This document shows, piece after piece, positions 38,001-49,854 of a stretch of DNA of 64,000 bases. The translations under genes were made by a program, and so were the position numbers. The notes under the pieces were generated by a model. It did no database searches, was not told the DNA's origin, and saw nothing but the letters and a program-made list of their open reading frames with translations. The stretch spans positions 6,300,616 to 6,364,615 of the forward strand of contig NC_067196.1 in the NCBI RefSeq assembly GCF_000699445.3, in the 5' to 3' direction. The stretch comes from Schistosoma haematobium (lineage: Eukaryota; Platyhelminthes; Trematoda; Strigeidida; Schistosomatidae). How positions within the stretch are numbered: position 1 is the stretch's first letter; each line of letters begins with the position of its first letter.

Positions 38001-39697
38001 TTGTGAGGCCGCATTTAAAATATGGGAGTAAAGCAGCGAGTCCTTTTTTAAGTATGAGGCGGATATGCTAGAACGCGTTCAACGGCGAGGGACCAAGATG
38101 GTAAAAGATCTCTCTGTCTTATGAAAAGATTAAGGCGCCTCAGCCTATTTCCATTCTCTTATCGCAAGTTACGGAGTAATATGAAACTGGTTTACCGTAC
38201 ACTAAACGACGATTTTGAGGTGTGTCTTATCTTTTCCTTCCAATTTGGACTGATGATCTGAGGACATATTAGGAAAGTTCAAAAACCGAGATTAAATCGT
38301 TCACATGTGAAGTTCTGTTTTCTGCACCGAGTAGTGAATTACTAGGATTCCGCAGAGACTGGGTCTTCACAGTGCTACAAATTGCAAGGTTTATTATAGG
38401 TCGGTTGACCTCCTATCCTCACTACTGAAGACTAGAGCCAAACAGTAAAACCCGTTTATCCAATGACCGGTTAGTCCATCGCGTTTCCAATTGCACATTA
38501 GATTTATTTACTATGAAGTGGCTTAATTTAAGTCACGAAACACCAGAAATGCATTTTTTCTACTCATTAGGACATAATGATAATATGTTTATTAAGTTTA
38601 TTGTTTTGCAGATGAATTATAATGACAAAACTAGGGCGTTTATTTATTTAAAAAAATTGAATGATGCATTTGTCGGCTATCGACTATCCTAAGTAGTAAG
38701 TGAGAATAACGGTCAGTTAGTCAACGGAAACAAATAATCCACTGACTAAGTGGGGATTCATGAACCCAGTCTTGATTAACACTAACAAAACCAAACTTAC
38801 CTCACTCCAAGAATTAGGGCAGCTTCACGCCGGGACATATTTTGTTCAAACCCCCCACGATAATACTTGGAGCCATTCTGAAAGCAAAGTAAAGACAAAG
38901 TCAGAACTTGGTGTGTTTGTTTACACTACTAGTTTGCGATTGTCTGTTAAGTCGGGGTCGTAAGCACGTAAAAATGGTTTTAGTGAGCAACACCAAGAGA
39001 TCATGGGGACTAAATAAGAATTTAATTTCACCACACCGGTAGATCGACCAGCATTCAGAATAGAAGGTAGTTGAGTAAATGGTTAGACAGTTAAGTTAGA
39101 ATTTTGTGGGTTAAGTCAAGACTGAATATCCGCTTACGCTAGTAAATGCACCTATAAATGTAAACTGAAATATAACAGTAAAACGTCAGAAACTATTTTG
39201 AACAGAATTGATGGTTTCAACACTTTATGGCTGATTTCCATAAAACTACAGTGAGCATGTATTGAGTAGCTTTGTCAGAGGAATAGGAGAGAAATATCAG
39301 TTCATATAAGATTTTAACGCGAAATGTAGTAGACTGCATACCACTTGTGTAGTAGATTGAAATCCCTAACATCTACAGATTGCTTAAGTGGCCAAAAATT
39401 AACCTCTAGGTGTTCATCTGAGATAACTTAAGATTCACCTTGCAGCATATTTAGTAAAACATAAGAAACAACTTTCATAGCAATCCTATTACACAGTACA
39501 CCACAACTATATTCTGTAACAATTATAACAAACAGGACAGCACTTACTAGTCCAGATATACTGAAAAGCTTTTGTATACTACCAATATTCGTATTCCGTG
39601 TTATATAACGTCCAGCAACTCCTACAGCTATCATACCCAATCCTAATAAAACAGGTGTCGACTAACGATAGATTAAGTGGTTATTTAGTCTCACCAT
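33516..39697 (-). CDS. DNAJC19: DNAJC19 / TIM14 (Pam18) mitochondrial import J-protein, complete in five exons
   Basis: Subunit of the presequence-translocase motor; in this family the J-domain stimulates mitochondrial Hsp70 at the matrix face of the inner membrane. Exons on the minus strand: 39697-39695 (start codon only), 39661-39548, 38877-38801, 35202-35132, 33583-33516. All junctions are AG/GT and all phases fit, giving 333 nt and 110 aa; human DNAJC19 is about 116 aa. Exon 2 carries the single membrane segment [17 protein letters not shown]. Exon 3 holds the KYYRGGFE and [12 protein letters not shown] segments, exon 4 the [16 protein letters not shown] segment with the catalytic HPD, and exon 5 [18 protein letters not shown] before TAA. 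No presequence is visible. Intron 1 is 33 nt; the other introns hold SR1 remnants, SINEs and microsatellites. The one-codon first exon is the least certain part. Confidence 0.93.
33590..34160. other. DNAJC19 intron 4, no element recognised
   Basis: A short plus-strand frame (ATG at 33692, ending at a GTAAGT near 33751) looks like an exon by eye but has no family motif; treated as chance. Confidence 0.4.
34162..34234. repeat. (ATT)n microsatellite
   Basis: About 24 ATT units without interruption, in DNAJC19 intron 4. The complementary repeat (AAT)n occurs about 770 bp further on in the same intron. Confidence 0.95.
34999..35034. repeat. (AAT)n microsatellite
   Basis: About 12 AAT/ATA units, in DNAJC19 intron 4 about 100 bp from exon 4. 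Confidence 0.93.
35870..36115 (-). repeat. Sm-alpha-like SINE, minus copy with intact hammerhead core
   Basis: A long 3' region of the SINE (rc of TTCACTTGGTATTGTTTTAC at 35870 onward) is followed, on the minus strand side, by the hammerhead and by the rc of GAGTTGATATTCACTCTGGGACTCG, which contains the B-box. The A-box end is missing. It stands opposite to the plus copy at 36135. Confidence 0.82.
36020..36064 (-). ncRNA. Hammerhead ribozyme (Sm-alpha type), core intact
   Basis: Self-cleaving RNA motif. Minus strand: CCAG, core CTGACGA (36058-36052), stem II GTCC/GGAC, GAAA (36037-36034), a tiny stem III CGAGCG, then GTC with cleavage expected after 36026. Stem I pairs CCAG with CTGG (4 bp). 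Every invariant core residue is present. Confidence 0.82.
36135..36312 (+). repeat. Sm-alpha-like SINE, plus copy with intact hammerhead
   Basis: The tRNA-like pol III head is well kept: CTCAGTAGCTAAGTGGATAACGC (A-box region, near 36155) and GAGTCCGAGTCCC (B-box region). The hammerhead and CCACTGCTAGCTAC follow. The 3' region is cut off shortly after 36305, where the 0.5-kb repeat tail begins. Confidence 0.85.
36236..36280 (+). ncRNA. Hammerhead ribozyme (Sm-alpha type), core and stems intact
   Basis: Stem I ATCCAG/CTGGAT (6 bp, 36236-36241 with 36275-36280); core CTGACGA 36242-36248; stem II GTCC/GGAC 36249-36252 with 36259-36262; GAAA 36263-36266; minimal stem III CGCGCG; cleavage triplet GTC 36272-36274. 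This is the well-known schistosome hammerhead arrangement, and no invariant residue is changed. Confidence 0.9.
36315..36855 (-). repeat. 0.5-kb AATAAA-tailed repeat, young copy
   Basis: Minus-oriented and nearly identical over its 3' 350 bp to the copy at 50725-51085 (for example CCGGAGCATGTGGTTTTCTT and CTCAGGATACTGGAGCCCAT in both). That makes these two the most recent insertions of the family in the window. The full 5' end (rc of CAGGGCATTTGGGGGC) is present. It lies in DNAJC19 intron 3. Confidence 0.8.
36920..38450 (+). mobile_element. SR1-like element, heavily damaged
   Basis: A decayed CR1/SR1 copy in DNAJC19 intron 3. Pieces in several frames match the copy at 11350-13360 in order: [11 protein letters not shown] (36970), the DPDDIYHRI segment, [10 protein letters not shown] (37350), [20 protein letters not shown] then [14 protein letters not shown] (37500-37610), the LLYGAICKSF/RRFKSF-equivalent region (37930), and [12 protein letters not shown] (38080). 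The 3' end CTCACTACTGAAGACTAGAG near 38420 is the CR1-type terminus. Confidence 0.75.
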
Positions 39698-39879
39698 CAC
39701 TTCATTACTATCAGCAAATAATGTTGTTCAGTTAGGTGGCAAACTGCGCCTACGAGTTAAATATATGAAGAACGATTACAATTATGTACGGGCGTTTGAC
39801 GAGTCACGTTAAGACGCGCGTAACGAATGATGTCTGAAATAGCGCCAAACCTTCAAGAATGGTTCAAATAATTGTGTCC

Positions 39880-42250
39880 TCAGTCTTCAGTAGTAAGGAT
39901 AATAGATTGGTTGACCTGTATTGATCATCGTGAGTTGATTTCCAGCGAATTTACGGCTTCTCTTTAGAAGTCTTTGCTGACAGGGCTGACTCCACTTGTT
40001 CGGGTGTAGCGTTTCAGCAATTGGTCGTCAGATGTGAAAAAACAGAATCCTAGTCTGGGTTTATTTGAGAGTGATTTTGAACACTCGAGATGTGATCTTG
40101 AAGCTACTAGCTGTGGAGGGAGTAGAAGCATAAAATATTTTGAAGCCTTAATCATTTGAGATATGAAATGCTAATCCAAGATTACCTTTCTTTCCACGGT
40201 AATGAGGACAGGTTTTTTGGTTATTAATGCGCCCATCGAAGAAGAGTTTAAAGGGTTCCATAAAGGACTTGGTTCGCACACAGCAGCTTTTTCCAAGTGT
40301 GATGGTTTCCTTAATAAGATGTGGACTAGCCTCCGTGACGCAATGCTCTGAGTTCTTACATGGGGTGCGGAACTCGAAACATATCATCATGAAAACATTT
40401 GGGTACTCGGCGACTTGACTATAAGACTCAGAAACGAGTTGCAGTTGAAAAATTCTAATGTTTAGTTCTTTCAAAGTTACGAGTCACCATTACTCCCTAA
40501 TCTTTCTGTTTCTGCACGCGTGGAAGCGATGTACCATTGACAGTAAAGTGATAACCCTTGGGGATCCGGCGACTTAACAGATATCAAGTTAATAAGTGAG
40601 CAAAGAAGAGCTTCTTCAGTCCTATGTTGGTATCTTTGTGGTGGGGTTATGGGAAGTATTAATAGTAATATCTGCCTAGCAAATGTCGCTGAATGAGTTT
40701 GATGGAATTTCAGCTTCGGCCATATCTGTCTTAAGTCGCACATCCGAATTCTTGTATAGTAGTCACGGAGGTTGAGATAATGCAGTCTTCGATTGCGAAA
40801 ATGTTAACCCTCCAGATAATGGAACAGGATGGAGCAAATACATACTGCACAATGTTCGTCCAAAACATAAAGTACAATACGTGATCACTGTTAGTTGATG
40901 AGGGTAGGTACTGAATGTCAATACCTTCATAGTCGTGTGCAAAGACAAGATCTAACAATATCGGTTTTTGTTCCAAGTCAATGTGTCTTCGGTTTTGCAA
41001 TACATTGTACAAGTGCTCACTAGGCAACAGTTGTTAGTAGGGTGCCGTCAAAACATCTACCCAATGTCGTAAGCTCTATCCAATTGGCATGTGTCTCGTC
41101 GAAATCCCTAAAGATGAGACATTGATCACCCGTGCTCCTCACGGGGATGTAAATTGGGGCAAAATCGTCAGCAGAAGAAGAGGGACTACAGTATATTGTT
41201 TCTTTAGTCTCTAATCGATGTCTAGATTCTATTGTCTAACCAGCTGCCTCATATGTGCTTCTACTACATGCTTCTGGTAAATGGGGCTGTGCGCTAAAGT
41301 GATCCCTAACACAGCGCTATACCTCCAATCCTAGGTTTCATAAGCTTATCACTTCTGGTACAAATGTATTCTGCAACAGTTGGAGAATATTCCCCGTTCA
41401 AAATAAGCTACGCTTCTATGGCGACGGTCGTAGCTGGGCTTCATCTTTTGATCACCAAGATTAGCCCGGACGTCTTATTTCGAAGACCACTAAGGTTTGT
41501 GTGGCACATACTTAAGGCCCTTCAGAAATTGCTTGTTCTACCCGTAAAGGCCTCAAAAACATGGGCTCTCAAGGCTTGATTACCTGGAGAACCATGAAAC
41601 ATAAGGTTCGCTTCATTATTTTCCTTCCAAGTTTTCACCTCAGTTATGGGATCCTTCCACCTAGTTCGGTCATTCATTCACAGGTCTGGCCGAATTTTTG
41701 GGCTACGAATTTTGTATGCAACAGTCATCCTAGTATCTCTTTCTTCGTTACTTCCGAGAACTATCTTAAGATCTTCCCTTGTTGTGTTCCGCCTCTAATT
41801 CACTTTCCGAGTCTTGTTGCTTTAGTATATGCGTAAAACAAGATTATATGTGATAGGAATATATATTTGCGATAAGTTAAGAAATGTTTACTTAGTACAT
41901 ACACATAGTGTTTAGTCATCTAATTGTATCGTTTGACGTGTTCTGGATTCTGAACCGTCTTCTCATGCGATCACCAAGTGCACTGTCAACGCCGCGCTTC
42001 TATGCACCGAAACTCTTTACTCCGACTTCCAACTGCTGCAACTTTGAAATCACATTCCATTACATACAACTTACATTCTTGTGGGTGGTGTCCACTATAT
42101 ATGTACTCCAAGAGCCTCTTCTAGAGGTACATGTCAAACTGCAGATTTCGCCGACTACATATAATATATGTATCATTCAGTTAGCTCGTTTTCTGCTGGC
42201 TCCTCCAGGTGTTAAAGAATCAAGGTAGGGAAGCATTTGACTTCCTTCAA
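39880..42250 (-). mobile_element. SR1-like element, decayed, endonuclease part
   Basis: Minus-strand frames at 41027-40731, 40743-40477, 40474-40148 and 40155-39964 read as a CR1-type endonuclease C-terminal half and linker: LLDLVFAHDYEGIDIQYLPS followed by NSDHVLYFMFW matches the LDLV...SDH end of the APE domain. The RT is mostly missing, and the sequence ends at the rc of the CR1 3' repeat (CTCAGTCTTCAGTAGTAAGG at about 39880-39900). The 5' limit near 42250 is approximate; long plus-strand open frames at 41364-42228 are shadows. Confidence 0.6.
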
Positions 42251-44968
42251 CGTTGTATTCACAGCTTTTGATTGAGTTGTTATCCTTCGCTTCCACATAA
42301 CCAACGTATGCTTTCTTGTCATTTTTCCATTCTGTTTTCACAGTTCAAAGTGAGGCTTGTTCCGAAAACTAAATGGCACAATTAATCAATGTGGCAAGAC
42401 ATGCTTTCTTTTATAATGCAAAAGATAAAGTGAATAAGCCTGGCTAGCGATCCAAAGAAAAGTAAGTTTTAATGGAGCTTAGACACATTACTGATTATTT
42501 GCATATGTTTTTTATTTCTTTCCGTATAAGTTTAATTATGACGTTACTATTTACTGTATACTTATTTTCAGTTGGTTTCAGAAATACTTATCGGTACTTA
42601 CTGTAAATTTTTTATCAGCATATATTTTTACGCTCACTTTGGTATAGAATAGGGATGTCACATGGGACTATAGGTTATGGCAGATTGCATTTCAGAGTTC
42701 ATTATGATCTTCGCCACATCATGTATTTGTTTATATTTTGTTAGCATTGAGACTTTTGACATTACGGTTACTAAATAAAAGACCTGTGGTAAGCCCAATA
42801 ATTTTTTATTACCTACCTGTTATAATCTAGACGATTAACTCACTATGTAAAAGTATGTTAGTTTGATTGAAAGCATGTCCGCACCTCAAAAGTTTTCTAG
42901 CCTTCCATTGCTTGTTAACACAGACAATAACTTACCCACGATTTATTAACACTTATAAAATACACATGAATATTTCGACTTTTTACTCTCACTCACCCGC
43001 TTTCCATTGTGTTTGCATTGTAAATGCTCGCAGATTTCATTAAATATTAACAATACACTATCCTAATAATTTGTGTTCTAGCTTTCAAATATTCTCGAGT
43101 AAATTCACAGTACTACTAAAAGTGTAATTCTATTAAAATCGTCAGTTAGCGGGATATTATCTATTGGAGTCCTGTAGATAGGGATTAGCTTATACACACT
43201 ATCGTTTCTATGTATGTAGAACAGTATTGGCGAGAGTTGGACTTCTACGCGATAAGTTGACCAATAGTTTCATCCCAGATGAAAAGAATATGAGAACATT
43301 GATTACTCCTGAAAAGTGCGTATGTATGTTTTTATATTTTGACACAGAATCTCATTTATAACACATCAGTCTTTTAACCATGGCGATGGTGATATGCATA
43401 GCGTTTGTTATTACGAGTGCTGACAAGATAGCTCTACGTCGATAACTTGAGTAAAATGTGACTTCTAGTTCACATTCTTTGTCCTCTAAGAGTCGCTTAA
43501 TTTGTTTCACATAGAACTCTTACACAAGCTATGTGTTAATAGTCACTTCAAAGAAGATTGTCTGTGTTTTCGTTGTCTTTATGACTGTATGACTGAGAAT
43601 AAATGAATTAGGTGAGAACCTTAATATCAGTGTTCGTAAATGTATATTTGTGTGCTTGAATTAATGAGTAATTTCGGCAGTAATAAACGACCAAAGTATA
43701 GTATCAATGAATGGATATAAATGGACTGAGATAACAGTAGTATCTGAATAACGTCATAATTATTCAGTTTGATTAAATTGACACTTACGCTAAGAATCAT
43801 CTTCGGTTATGCTACAATGGAAACGACAAACTGAATTGTACTAATGCATTAGACATTTACATGCCCAATGAGATTTATACATGAAAATGAGTAAACATTC
43901 GTGCTCATTCAATATGTCCACAATAGATACACTAGGTTCTTTAATATCAACGCTTACTCCTAAACAAATTTTTTTACTACACAGTAGGCTAATTCGAACC
44001 CTATATTAAGGAATTGTTTGGAATCATATCAGAAGTTATCTCCTCTGAAAAGCTCAATATACTAACGCAACTGCATCTGTCCTACTTGCTTAAAAGTCGT
44101 TAACCAGAGCATTGTAGATCGACGTTCGTTTATTGGCAACATGACCTTTGTTTCGGGACGAATGCACTGCTTTTCTTATGACTTAATAGTCCGTTAAGTT
44201 ACGGTTATGTATTTACTGTCCGATGAGGAAGCCAATAAATCGTTATCTTACGCAGTAACAATCTAAGTGGTAATCAGACGAGCGTCATACGGGACAGATG
44301 TACTACGTATATGTTCCCGGAGGACTAGGTTATCCAAATAATGTTAATCTTGATATCATGAACATGACCGATTTCTCCAGATAGCTTCGGTATACACTAT
44401 AAGCTTGCAGGATATGGCAACGTATAAACCTGTCATGAGCATCTGTGCAGGTTAGTAATACCGGTCTACCTTCCCATATTGCTGAGACTATGGAAAGAAG
44501 TAATTATGGATTATTGCATATGCTATTAGATCATTGCTAATGCAAAAAGTACATTCGATCACACGTCATTGTGAGATATGTTCATGATGTAATTTAGCTT
44601 CCCTTATAGTTGTCCGGGTATCTAAATAAGTAAGGTTGGCATATATTAATGATAGCAAAAATTCTCTGTACAATTGTGTTGTCCTAGACTGACAGCTGCA
44701 TAGTATAATTACTAGGATGTATTACGGGACAACGGATTGATTACTCATTACGTGCACGTCATGTCATCTGAAAATATCGAAATTATATTTCTCTTACATG
44801 CTTGAAAACTTTTGCGCATTTCCGAACTCATCCCATGTCAAAAACTTCGGAAAAAAGACTGCCTGTCAGTTAGGTAGGTAGAAATACTCTTAGAAGCATT
44901 TAACGCAGTAATGCTACTGGATAAATGGACGAAAACTACTGAGTCACGGAAAGACAAAATATACATAC
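42251..44968. other. Unassigned AT-rich sequence
   Basis: No feature recognised. It could be intron of the minus-strand membrane-protein exons at 45.1-45.7 kb, whose next exon was searched for and not found. Confidence 0.35.
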
Positions 44969-45146
44969 CCGCCTACAGTTAGCCATAGAGCTGCCGTTAA
45001 AAATGCAAAACAGAGGTTCTCTTCAGCTGGAGGATGGACAAGATACATACGATGGACACGGACACATGTCGTTCGACGACTATAACAAAGGATTATAACA
45101 AAGCTCAAGGCGACACCAGACACAGAACCTCGGAGTAACGTGTACA
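44969..45146 (-). CDS. Candidate exon of an unrecognised membrane protein
   Basis: On the minus strand, CCACAG precedes TGTACACG and GTATGT follows the exon. The 58 codons contain two hydrophobic stretches (SGVALSFVIILCY and LCFAFLTAALWLTVGG) separated by a basic, Cys-containing loop (SRRTTCVRVHRMYLVHPP). Composition and splice signals suggest real coding sequence, but no family is recognised. Its start phase does not fit the donor at 45494, so an exon would be missing between the two or they belong to different genes. Confidence 0.35.
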
Positions 45147-45494
45147 CTGTGGATCAGTTAACTCATATAATGAAGCTGAGTCAGTTACTAAGTAATCAGG
45201 ACAACACTCACAGAATAGAAATATGAGAAAAAGTGGACTATAAACTGTCTTTGATGCTCACTACTGGGCAGAAGAAATACCAAAAGGATAGTCCTATCGC
45301 ATGATCGTTGGTCTTCAGAATAATCGACTTAATATCATTTCTTTAGTGCCTCGCTACTCTGTTGCTGTGATAACTCTGTATCCAGGCAGGGCAATGGGTC
45401 TTTGTTATCTCACCCCTTTTTGTGGCTAGGACGCGTTTGCCCAGAGTGTAGAAAAAAACGCACCAACGGAACTAACAGTAGAGAAACATAATAC

Positions 45495-45709
45495 CTTATT
45501 GGTAGCAGCTGTATTAATCCACACCGGTATATACAGATCACTAAAACAAGCTCAACCAAACACGCAACTATGGGAGCCACGATTTGTATGCCAAATAAAT
45601 TAATGGCTGTTGCTAATACTCCTTTGTCTGTTAGCTGTGAGAAGTGAGTGGGCTTTCGGGGAGAAAGTGTACTGATCATAGCCTCCAAATTACTAAACAT
45701 CATGAGCAA
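45495..45709 (-). CDS. Candidate exon of an unrecognised membrane protein
   Basis: The frame begins with MLMMFSNLEAMISTLSPRKP and contains a long hydrophobic helix (INLFGIQIVAPIVACLVELV, then LVICIY). It runs into a possible donor AATAAG|GTATTATG at 45494. It could be the first coding exon of the same gene as 45146-44969 (a multi-pass membrane protein), but the phases disagree. The end of the frame beyond 45495 is taken as intron. Confidence 0.33.
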
Positions 45710-47543
45710 AGACGTTAAACAAAACTATCTGTATTTATTTAGTGATTTGTAGAATTATGGTCTACTATGATATTAGTACTGCTCTAATAATAGACCTAAT
45801 CCTATAATTGTAGATTTGTCGTGATATAACTGCCTAATCTATAAGATCTTACGTGGAAGTCACATCATCGTCTACACCGACTTACTACATTGTAACAATT
45901 ACCAATACATGATAGAGAACAAACTTAGGCTAGAGATAGAACCATAAATTTTATATGAATAAAAGATATAAGGTAACATTCAGCAGGGACCACGCCTGCA
46001 AGTCCGAGCCATGCCATACGATCGGCTCCAATCAATTCAATTCCTTGTTCCCGCCTTCTATATCGTTAGTTATTTCTCCGCGTTAAATAATGAATATCTA
46101 GTTTTTGAGTAGTCTAGCGTTCAGCTTTGAGGATTATGTGGTTATGATCCAATGCCACTACAAATTCAGTGTCATACGATAGACTAACAGAAAGTAGGGC
46201 AGCCTTCAGTAAAGAGTAATGGTACAAATACTAATAGGTGCTTGAAATGGGTACCACTTTGGTGAGACAGTGACACCTACATTAAGATGTAAACGTTGCG
46301 GAAGGTAATTCCCCTCCATTATGGGTAATTTTAGATTCAACACACGTTAATGAGGAAAATTTAATCATATCCCAGAGACCATCGATCAAGTGATCTTTCT
46401 AAATTCGAATTAGACACGACAAATCGTGTTCCGCGAGAAATTCCCCTAGTAGGTAAGCGAACACTAGAGAACCGACCAACAGGATGGTTCATAGAGTACA
46501 TGAGCTGGTAGGTGATAGTCAGTACAGGTGTAGCTCGAGGAGTGACCTCCCCATTTATGTGAAATGTCGTGAAAGCCGGTTAAGTGGTAAGCTAGGAGAA
46601 ACCAGAACCAGGTGCCTTCATTTTAAATTGAAAATAAAGGTCCTGAAAAATGAGATAATACAGTCGACGATAAAACTATCCCACCTGCTGTTTGATTAAA
46701 TGCTACTAAGCAGCTTGCCACGAATATTCAAAGTTGTAGGCCGGCTGAATGTGTGGTAGCGCCGTGAAATGAAACAGGGACAAAAAACTTTCAAGCTTAG
46801 ATGACAGACTGACGAATGATCAGTTTCTAGTTGAGGAAGTTCATGTACTCACACCGATGGAGTGAAGTGACTGTAAAGTGTGGTCGACAAACAAACCCAC
46901 CAATGACAATTAGTCGCCCAGCACAAGATTAACCCTCTGTAACCCTGTATGATTTTGCCTTGTTTATTCATCAATCGCAAAGTTTGTGTTCATCGTAAAT
47001 AATATTTGGTTCGTCGGTTCGTTTTTTTCCATTCCCCAGTTAATGTTAGGTACGTTAGCTATGTATCACTTTTTCCCTGTTTAACAGACTGCATAAATTG
47101 TTTATTTTGTTTACTGACAGCATTTATTTGCTATTTAGAAACAGACAAAGCTTATCAAGACAAATAGCTTACTTGTTCTGATGTCGACTGAGCCAAGACT
47201 GTGCTCGACAGTCTGGGGAATAGTTTATAATAGCATCTGTGGAAAATAATTTCTTACAGCGACCATGGTGCATCCATGTTTTACGTGGTCAAAAACGAGA
47301 TAATTCTGAGGGATGAGAATTTCACCTACATTATCTTCACTAAAGTAGCCTACGCAACGAGGGAAGATTATCTCAAATACACCTCATGGCCATGAGATTG
47401 GTGGAGACAAACCGTGTTTGACCACTGGGAGATTGTGACGGTGGAATGCTAACCAACGCAACGTAATTCAGGGTTAGTAAACCTTCGAGTACGCTCTCAC
47501 CCTTTCTCATTGACAGCTGACCCCATTTGTGGTGATTTGCCAG
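45710..47543. other. Unassigned sequence
   Basis: No exon, repeat family or RNA gene recognised. The open frame at 46484-46699 lacks motif or splice context. Confidence 0.35.
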
Positions 47544-47732
47544 CCAAAGTGATCATGCTGCGTGTTCGTATCACGTCCGGCTCACCAATGAAGATGGCAC
47601 AGGTATTCAGTGTTTGACAACACTTTTACCAGAAACACGTGATCTAATCTGGCTAGCGATTGCGGTAGATGTTGAGCACGGAGTTCCCACACGTGATCTG
47701 GTGCGGATGCATGACCGAGTGCTTTCAGCTAG
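47544..47732 (+). CDS. Candidate exon of an unrecognised gene
   Basis: Between an acceptor GATTTGCCAG and a donor AG|GTGAGT lies a 63-codon frame reading HVRLTNEDGTGIQCLTTLLP, then ETRDLIWLAIAVDVEHGVPT and RDLVRMHDRVLSAR. It is GC-richer than its surroundings, like the exons of the assembled genes. No protein family is recognised and no partner exon was found. It could be an old element fragment instead. Confidence 0.35.
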
Positions 47733-49531
47733 GTGAGTCCATTAAAATATGTGGTCAGCATCCAATGTCTAAAACTTACAGAGCTATTTATTTTGGGGAA
47801 ATATTTACCGCTAAAAGGGTATAGCTTTAAGAGGATACTTGACAAACGCGCTCAGCTATGGAATTCTATCTCCCTCTTGGAACAGTTGTGTGTGATGCAT
47901 GACTTATGATTCATTACAGTTTCAACTACCGCATGTCAGCAACTAATTCTTATCCCTCTTGCTATCATCCTCGTCACACCTCTTATTCCTTCAGTTCCAC
48001 ATTCTTATATGTTGACATTAAAGTAAATTATTATTCATTCTTGGAAGAGTCGCCTTTCTCAACACTTGATTTATCATCTCACTACTTTCCACATTGCGAC
48101 CAATGACCCCTCTGCTTGGTAATGCGATAACTTATGGAATCCAGAAACCTCACTGTCCTGAGACAAACGCACTAAGTCAGATTGCAAGGTATACAGTCAC
48201 AAATACCTGCAAGTGACTGCAATTAGTTCAGTCAAGCTGTTAGACTACCACCAACTAGACATAACAAAGTACATCGAATTATACTGAAATAACAAGAAGA
48301 GGACTCAAAGGAGTCAATCGAATAATACAAATTCACAATTAAGATATCGGATATTGGATGCACTAGCTTTAGTCCGGAATATGAAGGTATGCGTTACATT
48401 CTGTTACTATGTTGTTTTGCTTACCAAACGAGTTTATCTCCTTGAAAAAAGAAATGTGTTCTTAATTCCATATGTGAAGCAACATTAGGTATAATGAATT
48501 GCCTTCCATTAATTTTCATGGTGTAAATTTACCAATCAGTGCGATTAATTAAATGCTGATTGGAATCAGGTTGTACCATGATATTCAGTGAGGTATCCGG
48601 GTAATTTCCTGAAATCATCATGTTTGTTAAAAAAGGTAAAGACCATCAGTAATTTATTTGACCTAAAAACCTGTGTTTCAGTGTGTACTGTTGTTAATCG
48701 TTCTATATTTTGTTTCCGCGAGTTTTTATGTGAGATAAGCTACGTATACTTTTTTGAGCGAGGTTTGTGTGACATTGAGACTGTCCACTTGCTCATTAAG
48801 GTTAGCAAAGGGTCTACATTAGTGCGAGGAGCTAAGGCTTAAACCTATTACTGGAAGTCAGCGCTAGGAATTAGAATAGGGATTATCATCACTAACTGAC
48901 TTGGGCTGGATAAATAAATTCTGCGTCGTAATTCAAGAACTGATATCTTGAATCTTATATGTCAGTCTATGAGTTATTGTTTCGCTAATTTTTATTCTGT
49001 TGATCATCTCATTAGCTAATAGTTATGTAACCTGCATTCTTCCTCATTATAATTGGTCATAACCACATTAAATATGACTAAGATGTTATTATCTTTTTTG
49101 ACGCTGTGAGAAGCACTTCTTTCTTGCAACTCATTCTTCAACCCATTTTAGAGCTACTGTGTGGTTCCACAACAGATGTTTGTCAGTATTAAACTCTGAG
49201 TAGAGTATAAGCTGTTTATCATCGTGTTTTTGAATGTCGTGCAAAATACGAAAGACCACTGCCTTTGGTTCCTTTCCCTTGTTGGGAGAGTGTGATTTCA
49301 TCATTTACCCTTTTCAACTAACAATCAAAATACGTAGCAGTCTGGCTTGACACTATCTTAGCTGAGTGTTTCAGTGTTTATTACTGCGTTGGTCAGTATT
49401 GTGATTTATAGACCATTTCCTGAATCGATCATAAGAATTTGGCAGTTTGGGCGTTGTCTTTTGTTGTTCAAACCCCATTAAAGTAACTTTCTCTGGTGGA
49501 TATCAGTCTATCATCCATGATAAATTCTGTA
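47733..49531. other. Unassigned sequence
   Basis: No feature recognised up to the target-site duplication of the Merlin-like element. Open frames at 47906 and 48588 are AT-rich and without motif. Confidence 0.35.
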
Positions 49532-49854
49532 ATATTAGTGGCGAGACTCTAATTTAGGGACGAGCCAATCAGAAGCGTTTGAGCGATTTCAAGGTCACGG
49601 AGCCAAGTTCAACACCCGCTGCTAACATACGATCGGTTCACAGCGGATTTTAGAGAGTAGGTGATTAATGAGAGGTTACAACAGATAGGACGGCGAGACT
49701 CTAATTTAGGGACGAGCCAATCAGAAGCGTTTGAGCAATTTCAATTATTAGTCAATCAGAAGACAGCATAAAGTAAAAAAATATTAAAAGAAAGTAACAA
49801 ATTACGGTGGATATTCTTCTTTGACATGATTTAAAAACTCGTATGTTAGCATCC

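Noticed and set aside
39428..39640. Tetraspanin-like hydrophobic frame
   Set aside because: The first half is the membrane exon of DNAJC19/TIM14 (GRYI motif, donor at 39547); the rest is intron.
41364..42228. Plus-strand ORFs of 71, 91 and 106 codons
   Set aside because: They lie opposite an SR1-like remnant on the minus strand and show no family motif.
47517..47601. Alternative exon frame (DPICGDLPAKVIMLRVR) with a 30-nt intron
   Set aside because: Joining it over the 30-nt segment leads at once to a stop codon; the overlapping frame at 47544-47732 fits splice signals better.
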